Shown here: piece after piece, positions 43,173-52,433 of the stretch
Layout: each line of letters opens with the position of its first letter
How positions within the stretch are numbered: position 1 is the stretch's first letter
NCBI RefSeq assembly: GCF_006170445.1
Contig: NZ_VCNA01000004.1
Coordinates: forward strand, 372,001-436,000
Direction: 5' to 3'
From: Brevibacillus dissolubilis
GTDB lineage: Bacteria > Bacillota > Bacilli > Brevibacillales > Brevibacillaceae
DNA length: 64,000 nt
Translations under genes and position numbers: made by a program
The notes under the pieces: model-generated
The model's input: only the letters and a program-made list of their open reading frames with translations
Told to the model about the DNA's origin: nothing
The model's database searches: none

Positions 43173-43823
43173 ATGCGACTTGGCATTCTCTCCGATATTC
43201 ACGGCCATCGAAAACACCTGAAGCTCGTCAAAAAAGCCATGCAGCAGCACCGTGTCGACCATATCTACTGCCTCGGTGACATCTTCGAATGCAAAATCAG
43301 CAAAAAACGGATGAGTGCGGCTGAGCAATTCACCTTTGCCGATTCTGTCGTAGACAACGATCCCAAGCTGTATAAGCATCTTCACCAAATGTCTTGTATC
43401 ATCGGCAATCAGGAAGAGCGGATTCGACAGCTCCTCCCCCTCTGTGAATTCGACGGGGAAATGACCCACTACCTCACGCTTCCCCCTGTCATCGAGACAC
43501 TTGACGCGCGGCTTGAGCACGGCCACACCTTTCTTAATGAACAAGACTGGCGCCCCTATCCTACTCAGATGCACAAGCACCTGCTCTTCTACGGTCATAC
43601 CCACGAGAGCGGAATCTACCAAATGAATATGGAAAACGACAGGTGGATTCCGACGCCAATCGACTTTACATATGGGACTCCCGTCCAGCTTTCGCCCGAT
43701 ATTTATTACGCGATTAATGTCGGGGCCATCGTGAACACACGCCCGGAATGGTTGTTATACGAGGAAAGCTCCTGCCAGATTACGTTTTATCAAGAATTAC
43801 CTATTATTTACAAACATTCCTAG
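43173..43823 (+). CDS. Metallophosphoesterase (YfcE/MJ0936-like)
   Basis: A 216-residue calcineurin-like phosphoesterase. Metal-site motifs are SDIHGH (7-12), GDIFE near 36-40, IGNQEE (GN-E motif) and the final GHTHE near 150. Unlike typical members, which carry GNHD/GNCD, the third motif reads GNQEE; whether this changes catalysis is unclear. The frame is open for 660 nt upstream, but the ATG at 43173 with AAAAGGAG is the start. The substrate is unknown. Confidence 0.82.
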   Translation: MRLGILSDIHGHRKHLKLVKKAMQQHRVDHIYCLGDIFECKISKKRMSAAEQFTFADSVVDNDPKLYKHLHQMSCIIGNQEERIRQLLPLCEFDGEMTHYLTLPPVIETLDARLEHGHTFLNEQDWRPYPTQMHKHLLFYGHTHESGIYQMNMENDRWIPTPIDFTYGTPVQLSPDIYYAINVGAIVNTRPEWLLYEESSCQITFYQELPIIYKHS

Positions 43824-43959
43824 ACCTGTCCTATTATCACGAAAGACCACTAGTTTTTAGAACCTTTGTCGAAGCCCCTTTTCCGGGAAAAATTGGTGCT
43901 ATAATGATAGACAAGGAACCGATGTTACCGGAATTTCTTGATAGGGGAGTGAATTGGCG

Positions 43960-44604
43960 ATGAATTTGGATGAAAAAGTTTGGATGGCCTCGAAGGAAGT
44001 TGCTGAAAAGTTGGACGTTCATGTTCGTACCCTGCGTAACTGGCTGGAGATGTTTGTCCCCGCCTGTGAACGGCACAAAAACCCGCAAGGCCACTATCTG
44101 ATCAGCGAAAAAGGCTTCGAACTGCTCAAAGAAGTCAAAATCCGCAAAGACGCCGGCAACAGCTCGCTTCGTGATATCCAGCGTGAAATGATCGATGAAG
44201 GCAAGCTGGAGATCGAATGGCTGCAGGAAGATGAATATGTGGCCGCTACCTCGATCGATGCACAAGACCATGCCCTCGCCGCTGTCGTACAAGGACAAGC
44301 GATGCAACACGCGCTCCATGAAGTCGAGCTCACCGTACAAGAGACCCTGTTCCAGTTCAAACAAGAACTGTCCAACCTCTCATCCATGCAACAGATGCAG
44401 TCCACCATCCTCCAAAAAATCGCCGATATTGAAGAAATGCAAGAGTCTCTCCGCTTGGAAATGCGCCGTGTCACCTTTGAGATGGATCTGATGCATCAGC
44501 GCATGACCCGCCGTAAGACGCGCAATGATAAATATGAGCAGAAATGGTCGCTCAATCCGTTCCGTTGGTTTACGAGAAGTAACCAGAGTGTGACGGCTGA
44601 ATAG
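43960..44604 (+). CDS. RacA-like MerR-HTH/coiled-coil protein
   Basis: A 214-residue protein with a MerR-type winged helix at the N-terminus (SKEVAEKLDVHVRTLRNWLE). A long helical, heptad-rich region follows (about 85-180), then a basic C-terminal tail. B. subtilis RacA has this layout and ties the chromosome origin to the cell pole during sporulation. Sequence similarity in the HTH (GHYLIS, LRDIQ) supports a RacA-like role, but a plain regulator is possible. ATG 43960 follows AGGGGAG at 10 nt. Confidence 0.65.
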   Translation: MNLDEKVWMASKEVAEKLDVHVRTLRNWLEMFVPACERHKNPQGHYLISEKGFELLKEVKIRKDAGNSSLRDIQREMIDEGKLEIEWLQEDEYVAATSIDAQDHALAAVVQGQAMQHALHEVELTVQETLFQFKQELSNLSSMQQMQSTILQKIADIEEMQESLRLEMRRVTFEMDLMHQRMTRRKTRNDKYEQKWSLNPFRWFTRSNQSVTAE

Positions 44605-44614
44605 CGATATTTTC

Positions 44615-44648
44615 AAGAGATGGGTTTTTATGCCCGTCTCTTTTTTAT
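44615..44648 (+). terminator. racA-like gene terminator
   Basis: AGAGATGGG pairs with CCCGTCTCT (one G-T) and is followed by TTTTT. Confidence 0.8.
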
Positions 44649-44666
44649 GATTTTTGCTCCGGCAGG

Positions 44667-44756
44667 AGCATGAGGAGGGAGGATCTGTTTTCCAGTCGCC
44701 TTTCCCTCACTTCGTTCAGCCGGTCTCCTTACAAACAGATCATCCCTCCTCACGCT
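44667..44756. repeat. Isolated 24-bp inverted repeat
   Basis: Arms 44667-44690 and 44733-44756 pair over 24 bp with two mismatches around a 42-nt loop. Arm core GAGGAGGGA. No T-run follows, so it is not a simple terminator, and it does not share clear blocks with copies A and B. Confidence 0.55.
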
Positions 44757-44803
44757 CTCTCTCGAACCAGCTTTTCTTCAAAAAACAGAAGGACTGTCAA
44801 CGC

Positions 44804-44834
44804 CGAATACCACCTATCAATGCTGGCAATCCTA
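44804..44834 (+). promoter_or_regulatory. Possible sigma-G promoter for sspH
   Basis: CGAATA, 18-nt spacer, AATCCTA resembles the forespore consensus TGAATA-N17/18-CATACTA (5 of 6 and 5 of 7). It lies about 50 nt upstream of sspH, as expected for a SASP gene. Weak by sequence alone. Confidence 0.35.
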
Positions 44835-44883
44835 ACCCTGTACTTCCACCTAACACGACAACACAGAGCAAAGGAGATTTCTC

Positions 44884-45063
44884 ATGAATAGTCAGCGTGC
44901 ACGCGAAATTGCTGAGTCATCGGTGATGGCTCATGTGACGTATAACGATGTACCGATCTATATTCAACATGTGAACGAGGAAAATGAAACGGCACGCATC
45001 TATCCGCTTGATGAGCCGGAAAATGAGATGACCGTACCTCTCTACGGGTTGCGCGAACACTAA
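44884..45063 (+). CDS. sspH: H-type small acid-soluble spore protein
   Basis: A 59-residue protein that matches the SspH family nearly end to end: RAREIAES, the VTYNDVPIYIQHV core and ARIYPLDEPE. These minor SASPs accumulate in dormant spores. It has AAAGGAG upstream and a terminator just after the stop. This is strong evidence that the organism forms endospores. Confidence 0.92.
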   Translation: MNSQRAREIAESSVMAHVTYNDVPIYIQHVNEENETARIYPLDEPENEMTVPLYGLREH

Positions 45064-45113
45064 AAAGCGCCTTGCTTTGGCTTGTGAGAGCCACTGCAAG
45101 ACGCTTTTTTCCT
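45062..45113. terminator. Convergent terminator
   Basis: AAAAGCG...TTGC pairs with GCAA...CGCTTTT, flanked by A- and T-runs, between sspH and the Mrr-like gene. A close relative occurs at 45935-45990. Confidence 0.75.
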
Positions 45114-45828
45114 ATAACGATCTGGTATGTTTGCAGGCAGGATAGCCGCTGCATCCATAGAACTCCCCATGCTTCCCGTTCCGTTTGACCATCGCACTCC
45201 CGCACTTGTCGCACACCCTTTTCCGGGCTGATCCTGCTGCTTCAGCCCTCACCTGCTTCGCATTGGGCACCGCGCCTGGATTCATTTTGAGAATCATCTC
45301 GATCAGCTGCTGACGGTTAATCAGCCGCACCCCATTAGACTCGGCCAGTTTATAAGCGGCCTCGGTATAGTCCCGGTTGGTCACGACCCATGCTTCGGCG
45401 GCTTTGTAATGCTTCATCGAGGCGACGACCTGCTGGACGGCATCAATTCCGACATTTTTACTGTAGCGCTTGGCTTGCACCACGGTCTTGTGCCCACCCT
45501 TCTCCAGCACCAGATCGGCCCCGAAGTCCCCAGAAGCTTGTGTCACCTGTGCCTGATAGCCCTGGGAACGAAACAGGAGGCCGAGATATCTCTCGAATTG
45601 AATTCCATCCATCTGGTCGATCTCATTCATCCCAGAGCGCTTGAGCCTGTCCGACTGGATTTGATAAATGATAAACATGATTGCAATGGCAACCCCGACA
45701 ACCAGCCCTGCGCCAATTCCGGCTGATTCTAAAGACCCACCTTGTGAGATCACATATAAAAAGACAAGCATAGCGATTCCGACAACTATTTTCCCCACTG
45801 GGTCCTGCTTTTTTCTCCGTCTAGCCAT
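45112..45828 (-). CDS. Membrane Mrr-like endonuclease with zinc ribbon
   Basis: A 238-residue protein. Two hydrophobic segments (about 13-29 and 37-55) anchor it in the membrane. A restriction-endonuclease (Mrr_cat) domain follows with GDFGADLVL and VVQAKRYS, the D-(E/Q)xK catalytic core. The C-terminus has a topoisomerase-type zinc ribbon (CDKCG...CSGYPACKH, about 208-235). Such proteins are widespread in Firmicutes; their target is unproven, with modified or foreign DNA suggested. Confidence 0.85.
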   Translation of the reverse strand: MARRRKKQDPVGKIVVGIAMLVFLYVISQGGSLESAGIGAGLVVGVAIAIMFIIYQIQSDRLKRSGMNEIDQMDGIQFERYLGLLFRSQGYQAQVTQASGDFGADLVLEKGGHKTVVQAKRYSKNVGIDAVQQVVASMKHYKAAEAWVVTNRDYTEAAYKLAESNGVRLINRQQLIEMILKMNPGAVPNAKQVRAEAAGSARKRVCDKCGSAMVKRNGKHGEFYGCSGYPACKHTRSL

Positions 45829-45934
45829 ATTACCTTGTAGTCTCCTTTTCCTATCTTACCTATAATAATATAGGGCAAAATACCCAACAACAAGTACAAC
45901 AGTCCGACAACCTTCGACATTCACCAAAACGAAC

Positions 45935-45990
45935 AAAAAAGCGCCTCGCCGCGGTGCAATTGAATACACCTACAGCAAGACGCTTTTCCT
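45935..45990 (-). terminator. Terminator downstream of SDR gene
   Basis: AAAAGCG (45937-45943) pairs with CGCTTTT (45981-45987), and inner bases also pair; the minus strand ends in TTTTTT. It resembles the terminator after sspH. Confidence 0.7.
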
Positions 45991-46029
45991 CCTCTGTTCC
46001 TTCATCTAAAGAAAGCCAGATAACTGAAT

Positions 46030-47118
46030 CTATACGAGTACCGGCTCCCTCATTCCCCCATATCGGGACAAAATAAAGCTTAACTGCTTCTCATCGAGAC
46101 TACGGTAGGTTTTCCCTGCTTTTCGGAAGATTTCCACCATATTGCGGTTATCAAACCTTGGCCCGTGGGTGAAATAAGCATGGAAGGTAGAAGTCAGGCG
46201 GTTTAAGAATTTTTCTTCTTTTGTCATCTGATCGGATGTCAGATCCTTGGTGGCGACGAGGAAGTTCTCATGGACACCGAGCGCTTGGCAGATCGAGCGG
46301 AAAAAGGCAGGAACGGGGACAAGCTCTGGGTTGGTGATATGATAAATCCCGTCTTTGACTCCTTGCTCCATCGCCAACAGCATCGCCCGGCTCACTTGAT
46401 CGACTGGGACGATATTCATCCCGGCATTCGGATTGGCGACGACACGATACGAACGCTGAAGACCCTGTTCGTCGAGACGCTCCATGAAGCGCTTGACACA
46501 GAGCAGGAAGCCGTAAACCGAGATGTTCGTCTCCGCCTCACCCGTAATCGAGTGTCCCGCGATGATGCTCGGGCGGAAAATCGCGACATTTAGGTTCTCA
46601 TCGACTTGCTCGGATATATAATGCTCGGTGATACATTTGGTACGTTCATAGTTATTCTGGAAAACGTCAAGAAGCGGATGCAGCTCCTCGAACGCTTCAT
46701 CCCGGTCGCCCACCGTATAAGCTGTGCTGATGTGGTAAAATTGTGGAATGTTCAGCTGTTTTGCCATACGGACGGCACGACGGGAGCCTTCGACGTTGAC
46801 ACTTTGATGCTGGTCACGGTACTTTTCATCAAACATCACCACAGCGGCAGAGTGGATGAACAGATCGATTTTCTTGTCGGCTAATTCATCGAGCTGAGCA
46901 TCACTGATCCCCGCTTTGTCGACGTTCAGGTCACCTTCCACACCTGTGACGAGATGAGCATAGCCGGGTGGTACCAGCTTGATCAGGCGTTGGGAAGCGG
47001 ATTGACCGCTCTTGCCACGGACGAGGGCATAGACGTGATGCCCCTGGCGTACCAGGTCATTGATCAGCTGCTTCCCTACGAATCCGGTTGCACCTGTCAC
47101 GAAAACGGACTTTCGCAT
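46030..47118 (-). CDS. Thioester-reductase-like SDR, copy 1
   Basis: A 362-residue extended short-chain dehydrogenase of the NAD_binding_4 type, the fold used as the terminal reductase of NRPSs and carboxylic acid reductases. The cofactor loop is TGATGFVG (8-15), the active site HISTAYT with the YERTK Tyr/Lys pair, and the FRPSII motif. It would use NADPH to reduce a carrier-bound thioester or a related carbonyl. It is a paralogue of the gene at 51089-52174 and lies downstream of the NRPS, with a strong terminator between, so it probably has its own promoter. Confidence 0.8.
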   Translation of the reverse strand: MRKSVFVTGATGFVGKQLINDLVRQGHHVYALVRGKSGQSASQRLIKLVPPGYAHLVTGVEGDLNVDKAGISDAQLDELADKKIDLFIHSAAVVMFDEKYRDQHQSVNVEGSRRAVRMAKQLNIPQFYHISTAYTVGDRDEAFEELHPLLDVFQNNYERTKCITEHYISEQVDENLNVAIFRPSIIAGHSITGEAETNISVYGFLLCVKRFMERLDEQGLQRSYRVVANPNAGMNIVPVDQVSRAMLLAMEQGVKDGIYHITNPELVPVPAFFRSICQALGVHENFLVATKDLTSDQMTKEEKFLNRLTSTFHAYFTHGPRFDNRNMVEIFRKAGKTYRSLDEKQLSFILSRYGGMREPVLV

Positions 47119-47187
47119 ATATAGTCATCCCCCTTCGTTATGGTTGCAAGGATAGTATTGCCGAAACAGACGGGGGTTTACTAAGGG

Positions 47188-47225
47188 AAAAAACCTTGCT
47201 TCTGGGAAAAGAAGCAAGGTTTTTT
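47188..47225 (-). terminator. NRPS terminator
   Basis: A 15-bp perfect arm pair (47188-47202 with 47211-47225), flanked by A- and T-runs, right after the NRPS stop codon. Confidence 0.88.
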
Positions 47226-47241
47226 CTGTAAATCCATACAA

Positions 47242-50200
47242 CTATTTGATCTGCTCCAAAATGCCTCGGACGATCATCGAGTTAGGTGCCATGGTGGCAA
47301 GAGAAAGCATGGTATTGTGCGCTCCGAAGCCGCTGTACTCGGTATACGTGGCGTTCGTGGTGTCGCGCCATGCCCTTACCCGGTCTGGCTCCGTCTCAAT
47401 CGAGGTGATGAAGTGGACTTTGCCTTGCAATCGGTCGTTCTGCACCAGCGTATTGACGTAGCGCTTGAACAGCTTCGCACGGGCCGTAATCGCGTCGCGG
47501 ATATCGCGTGCATGCATATTGTTCTGATCATAAATTAATTCCAGCTCCTGCTCGATCTCCTCATCGGTCTGGTAGACAATCTGATTTTTCTTATCGGGAT
47601 CAATCAGGATCAGATCGGTGACTACTTCGCCTCGCCGCTCCAGCTCACGCACGATCTCGTACGCGAGGATTCCGCCCGTGGAATAGCCGAGGATGACGTA
47701 CGGGCCTTCTGGCTGGAACTTTTTGATCAGCTGGATATATTGCTCGACGCGGTCTTCGTCTTCGAGAAAATCAAACGCATAGACCGAGTGTGATTCGATG
47801 AACGGCGCGATCGCACCGAAAATAAAGCCAAAGCCGACGATGGGCGGGAAGCAAAAGACGTTCTTTTCACGCTGTTCGGTCATCAAAAGCACTGGATCGC
47901 TGCTCATCAATCCAATCGCTTTATAGATCGCAACCGCTTCGGACAGCTCTTGGATGGTCGGCGAGAGGAACAGCTCCTTGAACGGCACATTCACTTCCAT
48001 CAGCTCGTTCACCTTGGCCATCAGCATGGTAGCTAGGAGAGAGGTGCCGCCCAACTCAAAGAAATTGTCCCGTATCCCGATAGGTTCGCGCTGCAGCACG
48101 GCTTGCCAGATCTGTACAAGCCCCTCCTCCACCGGATTGGTCGGCGGTGCGTATTCGGTACCAGTTTTTAGGCTGGCATCAGGCTCGGGGAGTGCATGGC
48201 GGTTGACTTTGCCATTGATCGTGACCGGGATGCTGTCAAGCTGGATGAAATAAGACGGGATCATATAGTCGGGCAGCGTCTGGCTAAGATACCTGCGCAG
48301 CTCAGCTACGGTCAGCTCTTGATCGGCCACGAGATAAGCGCACAAAGCCTCTTGTGCCCCAACCTTCCGGGCAATCATCACAGCCTCCCGGATCGCCCCA
48401 TGCATCAGCAGATGAGTCTCGATGTCCCCCAGCTCGATGCGATATCCCCTTACTTTTACCTGAAAATCCTTACGTCCCAGATATTCGATGCTGCCGTCCT
48501 CTGTCCATCTGGCAACATCACCTGTCTTATACATCTTGGTACCTGGGGTGAATGGATTCTCGACGAATTTTTCCGCTGTCAACTCTGGCTGATGCAGGTA
48601 GCCTCGCGCAAGACCCGCTCCGGCGATGCACAGCTCTCCAGTCACACCGATCGGCAATGGATTATGATGGCTATCTACGATATAGGTCTGCGTATTGGCG
48701 ATCGGACGTCCGATATCGATTGTTTTGGCCTCCGTTACATCGCGCAGAGTAGACCAGATCGTCGTCTCTGTCGGGCCATATACATTGTAGATACGGGCAG
48801 GGGTCAGCTGCTTCAGCTCGCCCAGCAGTGCCTCCGGGAAGGCTTCGCCGCCGATCAGGAGCGCAGCCACACCGGTGAGAGCCGCTTCCGCCTGCTCATC
48901 GCTTAGGATCAGCTTCATCCGTGACGGCGTGGTCTGCATGACATCGATTCCTTCCCGGCGGATCAAGTCACACAGCCCGCGTGGATCATTCTGCACAGAC
49001 TCTTGAGCGATGACCACACGCATCCCCACGGTCAACGGCAGGATCGTCTCCAAGAAAAAGATATCAAACGACACCGTAGTCAACGACAAGACCGCCTGCC
49101 CCGCTGTGAACGGAATCTCCTGGCACATCCCCTGGATAAAATGAACGACAGCCTTATGTTCGATCATCACGCCTTTTGGTTTTCCTGTTGATCCAGAGGT
49201 AAAGATCACATAGGCGAGACTCTCAGGCGTGGCCACTGGCGCAAGTCTGGTGGTATCGCATCCAGCGATTTCGCTTGCCGCTTCCACAGCCGTTCCAGCA
49301 GCAGATTCATCCAGCTGCACCACCTTCGTAATCACCGGACATTGACGTTGGAGATGTTGTACCAGTGAAACATTCGCCTTCGTGGTCAGCACGGTCGTAA
49401 CTCCTGCTTCCTCCACGATTGCCCTGATCCGCTCTTCCGGAAAAGCCGGATCAATCGGTACATACGCACCACCCGCTTTTAACACGGAGATCAAGGCGGT
49501 CACCATCTCCACAGAACGCTCCGTGATCACGGCCACAAGCGTGTCTGCCGTCACTCCCAGCCGGGTGCGCAGGTATCGGGCGATCTGATTGGTACGCTCA
49601 TTCAGCTCACGATAAGTGATCGACGTGCCACCATACGTGAGAGCGACCGCATCCGGTGTCCGCTCCGCCTGCTCCTCTAGCAGCTGGTGAATCGTCATCT
49701 CCTGTGGATATGCCATCTGCGTCTGGTTGAACCCAGATACCACCTGCTGCCACTCGCTGTCCGTCATCAGACCGATTTCACCCAGCCTGATCGCAGGATG
49801 ACTTACCACCTGCTTGATGATCTCCGCCAGATGCCCGAGCATCCGCTCCATCCGCGGCGCTTTGAACAGCGAAGTAGCATACTCCAGTGTGAGCGTAAGC
49901 TCTTTGCCCCCATCCTCCACCACAAGTGTCACATCATGCATCGATTGTTTGGCCTGATACGGCTGAACGGTCAACACGAGCTCTTCAATCCGCAGCACTC
50001 TCTTGGCCTTGCTCTGATAAGCGAAAGCCGCATCGAACAGCGGCGTACGGTTGACATGCCGCTCTACATTGCACTTGGTAATCAGCACCTCATACGGATA
50101 CGCCTGATGCTTACGGGCCAGTGCGACCGTCTCTTTTACTTCTTCCAGATAGGCAGAGAAGCTCTTATCTGTGGTCGGCTGGCTGCGCAGGGCAAGAGTG

Positions 50201-51075
50201 TGCTCCAGCTTCCCGATCCATCCCACCTGCTGGTCATCGCGGGCCGATACGGTTGTCCCCACTACCACATCTTCTTGGCTGCTGTGCTTGGCGAGCAGCA
50301 CCTTGTACATGGCAAGCAACACCGTTTCCACATCCGTCTGATTCACTGCCGCCATCTGCCGCAGTGCCGCAGTCCTCTTTGCATCTAATGTCAAAAATAC
50401 CTGATCCCCGCTGAACAGCTGTGTAGAAGGACGCGGATAATCAAGCGGCAGATCAAGCAGCGGAAGCTCTCCTGCAAACTGCTCCAGCCAGTAAGCCTCC
50501 GACACTGCTGCCTGCTCAGACGCGAGCCACTCCTCTTCCCACTTGGCATATGGTAAAGCGGACTCCACCGACTCTGCCAACACAGCCCCCTGTGCCAGCC
50601 AAGCGAATTCCTCCATAAATACCATCACGGAGCGCTCATCCGCAATAATCCCGTGCCAGTCCAAGAGCAACAGATGCTCCCGCGCTGAACGCTTGATCAG
50701 CTTAACCCTCCAAAGCGGCCCCTGCTCCAAATCAAACGGCTGGACAAACTCCTCCATCAGCCCATCGACCGGACTTACCGCATCCTCCCTGAAGCAGACA
50801 CTCACCTTCCCCTCATTATGTACCACTGCCACCAGCTCACCTGTCGGCAATAAGGAAAAAGCAGCCCGAAGCGATTCATGCCGTCCCACAATCGTCCGGA
50901 CGATCTGCTCCACAAAAGCCACATCAAGCTCTCCCTCAATCGTCACCACGGCACTCTGATTGTATCTGGACTGCCCGCCCTCCAATTGATTGAGGAGATA
51001 TAACCGTTTTTGTGCAGCTGACACCGGATAGATCAGCGTCCCCTCGGTTTTCTCGATAGAAGCGTACTTTTGCAT
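47242..51075 (-). CDS. Single-module NRPS (C-A-T-TE), glycine-like code
   Basis: A 1277-residue monomodular non-ribosomal peptide synthetase. The condensation-like domain (about 15-420) has HGIIADE at 141-147 in place of HHxxxDG, so the catalytic second histidine is missing. The adenylation domain (about 455-950) has FTSGSTGKPKG, NVYGPTETT and GRKDFQVKVRGYR. Its specificity residues read DILQLGVIWK by my alignment to PheA, nearly the known glycine code DILQLGLIWK. A carrier domain follows (FFELGGTSL), then a thioesterase (GYSTGG). ATG 51075 has AAGGAGGG. It is 13 nt after the SDR gene. The product is unknown. Confidence 0.88.
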   Translation of the reverse strand: MQKYASIEKTEGTLIYPVSAAQKRLYLLNQLEGGQSRYNQSAVVTIEGELDVAFVEQIVRTIVGRHESLRAAFSLLPTGELVAVVHNEGKVSVCFREDAVSPVDGLMEEFVQPFDLEQGPLWRVKLIKRSAREHLLLLDWHGIIADERSVMVFMEEFAWLAQGAVLAESVESALPYAKWEEEWLASEQAAVSEAYWLEQFAGELPLLDLPLDYPRPSTQLFSGDQVFLTLDAKRTAALRQMAAVNQTDVETVLLAMYKVLLAKHSSQEDVVVGTTVSARDDQQVGWIGKLEHTLALRSQPTTDKSFSAYLEEVKETVALARKHQAYPYEVLITKCNVERHVNRTPLFDAAFAYQSKAKRVLRIEELVLTVQPYQAKQSMHDVTLVVEDGGKELTLTLEYATSLFKAPRMERMLGHLAEIIKQVVSHPAIRLGEIGLMTDSEWQQVVSGFNQTQMAYPQEMTIHQLLEEQAERTPDAVALTYGGTSITYRELNERTNQIARYLRTRLGVTADTLVAVITERSVEMVTALISVLKAGGAYVPIDPAFPEERIRAIVEEAGVTTVLTTKANVSLVQHLQRQCPVITKVVQLDESAAGTAVEAASEIAGCDTTRLAPVATPESLAYVIFTSGSTGKPKGVMIEHKAVVHFIQGMCQEIPFTAGQAVLSLTTVSFDIFFLETILPLTVGMRVVIAQESVQNDPRGLCDLIRREGIDVMQTTPSRMKLILSDEQAEAALTGVAALLIGGEAFPEALLGELKQLTPARIYNVYGPTETTIWSTLRDVTEAKTIDIGRPIANTQTYIVDSHHNPLPIGVTGELCIAGAGLARGYLHQPELTAEKFVENPFTPGTKMYKTGDVARWTEDGSIEYLGRKDFQVKVRGYRIELGDIETHLLMHGAIREAVMIARKVGAQEALCAYLVADQELTVAELRRYLSQTLPDYMIPSYFIQLDSIPVTINGKVNRHALPEPDASLKTGTEYAPPTNPVEEGLVQIWQAVLQREPIGIRDNFFELGGTSLLATMLMAKVNELMEVNVPFKELFLSPTIQELSEAVAIYKAIGLMSSDPVLLMTEQREKNVFCFPPIVGFGFIFGAIAPFIESHSVYAFDFLEDEDRVEQYIQLIKKFQPEGPYVILGYSTGGILAYEIVRELERRGEVVTDLILIDPDKKNQIVYQTDEEIEQELELIYDQNNMHARDIRDAITARAKLFKRYVNTLVQNDRLQGKVHFITSIETEPDRVRAWRDTTNATYTEYSGFGAHNTMLSLATMAPNSMIVRGILEQIK

Positions 51076-51088
51076 CCCAATCCCTCCT

Positions 51089-52174
51089 TTATGTCGCTTG
51101 TACGGAACGTTTGGCTGCTGTGTAGACACGGATCATAAAATCGAGCATCTCCTCGTCAATCACGGTATAGGCTTGTCCAGCCTCGGCAAACAGCTCCAAC
51201 GTATTGGGATTATAAAATACCGGGGCATTGTTCAGATAAGACAGGAACGTAGCGATAAAGCGGTTCAACAGACGCTCCCTCCCACACATGTCCTCTACCG
51301 TCACCTGTGCATCAGGCACAACGAAGTTCTCCGGGGCGCCAAGGTTCCTGCAGATACTTGCAAACATCGATTTCACTAACAACCCGTCCGGATGAGTCAC
51401 ATGAAAAATCCCCTCTGTCACACCCTGCTCATAGGCATTGAGGATCGCGTCACACACGACATCCACCGGGACAAAATTGAGTCTGATATCTGGCCCTGCC
51501 AAAATTCGATATGTACCTGTCTCTGGACGACCGAGATCCTGATAGAACTTGCCTACGCATTTAATCAAGCCGTACATCGTCAGATTGGTGTCGGCTTCCC
51601 CGGTCTTGGAGTCCCCGATGATGATCGACGGACGGAAAATCGCTGCCCGGAAGCTCTCATCAACAGAATCCATCACATGATGCTCTGTCATATTTTTGGT
51701 ACGTTCATATCCATTGAAAAACTCTCCATCAATCGGGTGAAGCTCTTCGTGCGCTTCCATGACTTTGCCCGTCGTATAGGCGGTGCTCACATGGTAATAT
51801 TGCGGAACATTCAGCATTTTGGCGATCTCAATCGCTCGACGGGTTCCTTCCACATTGACCTGGAAGTGCTCCTCTTTGTACTTATCATCAAATTTTACAA
51901 CGGCAGCAGAGTGAATGAACAAATCAATTTGATCCTTATAAGGGAGAATGCCAGACTCATCGACCCCGGCTCCTGCAAGCATCAGGTCACCCTCGACAAG
52001 TGTAACCAAATGAGCATATTCAGGGTCTACCAACTGTTTGACTCGCTCTTCGGGTGACATCCCTTTTTTGGGACGAACCAATACGAATACGTGAAGATTT
52101 TTCCTGATGAGCTTATTCAACAACTTCTTTCCTAAAAAACCAGTGGCTCCTGTCAAAAAAACAGATTTCGTCAT
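51089..52174 (-). CDS. Thioester-reductase-like SDR, copy 2
   Basis: A 361-residue NAD_binding_4 SDR, paralogous to 46030-47118: TGATGFLG cofactor loop, HVSTAYT with YERTK, and FRPSIIIGDS. It heads the NRPS operon. ATG 52174 follows GGAGGAG at 9 nt. Having two free-standing reductases beside an NRPS that already ends in a thioesterase is unusual. One could release or reduce the aminoacyl thioester while the other acts on a different acyl group, but no carrier partner other than the NRPS is present. Confidence 0.82.
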   Translation of the reverse strand: MTKSVFLTGATGFLGKKLLNKLIRKNLHVFVLVRPKKGMSPEERVKQLVDPEYAHLVTLVEGDLMLAGAGVDESGILPYKDQIDLFIHSAAVVKFDDKYKEEHFQVNVEGTRRAIEIAKMLNVPQYYHVSTAYTTGKVMEAHEELHPIDGEFFNGYERTKNMTEHHVMDSVDESFRAAIFRPSIIIGDSKTGEADTNLTMYGLIKCVGKFYQDLGRPETGTYRILAGPDIRLNFVPVDVVCDAILNAYEQGVTEGIFHVTHPDGLLVKSMFASICRNLGAPENFVVPDAQVTVEDMCGRERLLNRFIATFLSYLNNAPVFYNPNTLELFAEAGQAYTVIDEEMLDFMIRVYTAAKRSVQAT

Positions 52175-52292
52175 GAGTGCATTCTCCTCCAATATTGGTT
52201 CAAATTCATCGTTTCTTGCTGCCCATGTTCAATTCAATACCGGGATTTAATGACAGCCATATCACCTTACACAACTTAACATTATGAAGTTT

Positions 52293-52380
52293 ATTAATAT
52301 CATATTAATTTTGTTCCTATACTAATACTACTAAATCTGACTCGATTCCTGCCGAAAGATGTAAAAAGATTAATCTTTTT
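52293..52380. promoter_or_regulatory. Two palindromes upstream of the NRPS operon
   Basis: A perfect 18-bp palindrome (AAAAAGATTAATCTTTTT, 52363-52380) and a 17-bp one (ATTAATAT-C-ATATTAAT, 52293-52309). Both lie in the AT-rich gap before the SDR-NRPS genes (52175-52511). They may be operators. I could not place a clear promoter in this gap. Confidence 0.4.
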
Positions 52381-52433
52381 TAGTGTTTTAGTACTATTGA
52401 AAAAATTCATCTAGAATCAAACGGTTCATCACC

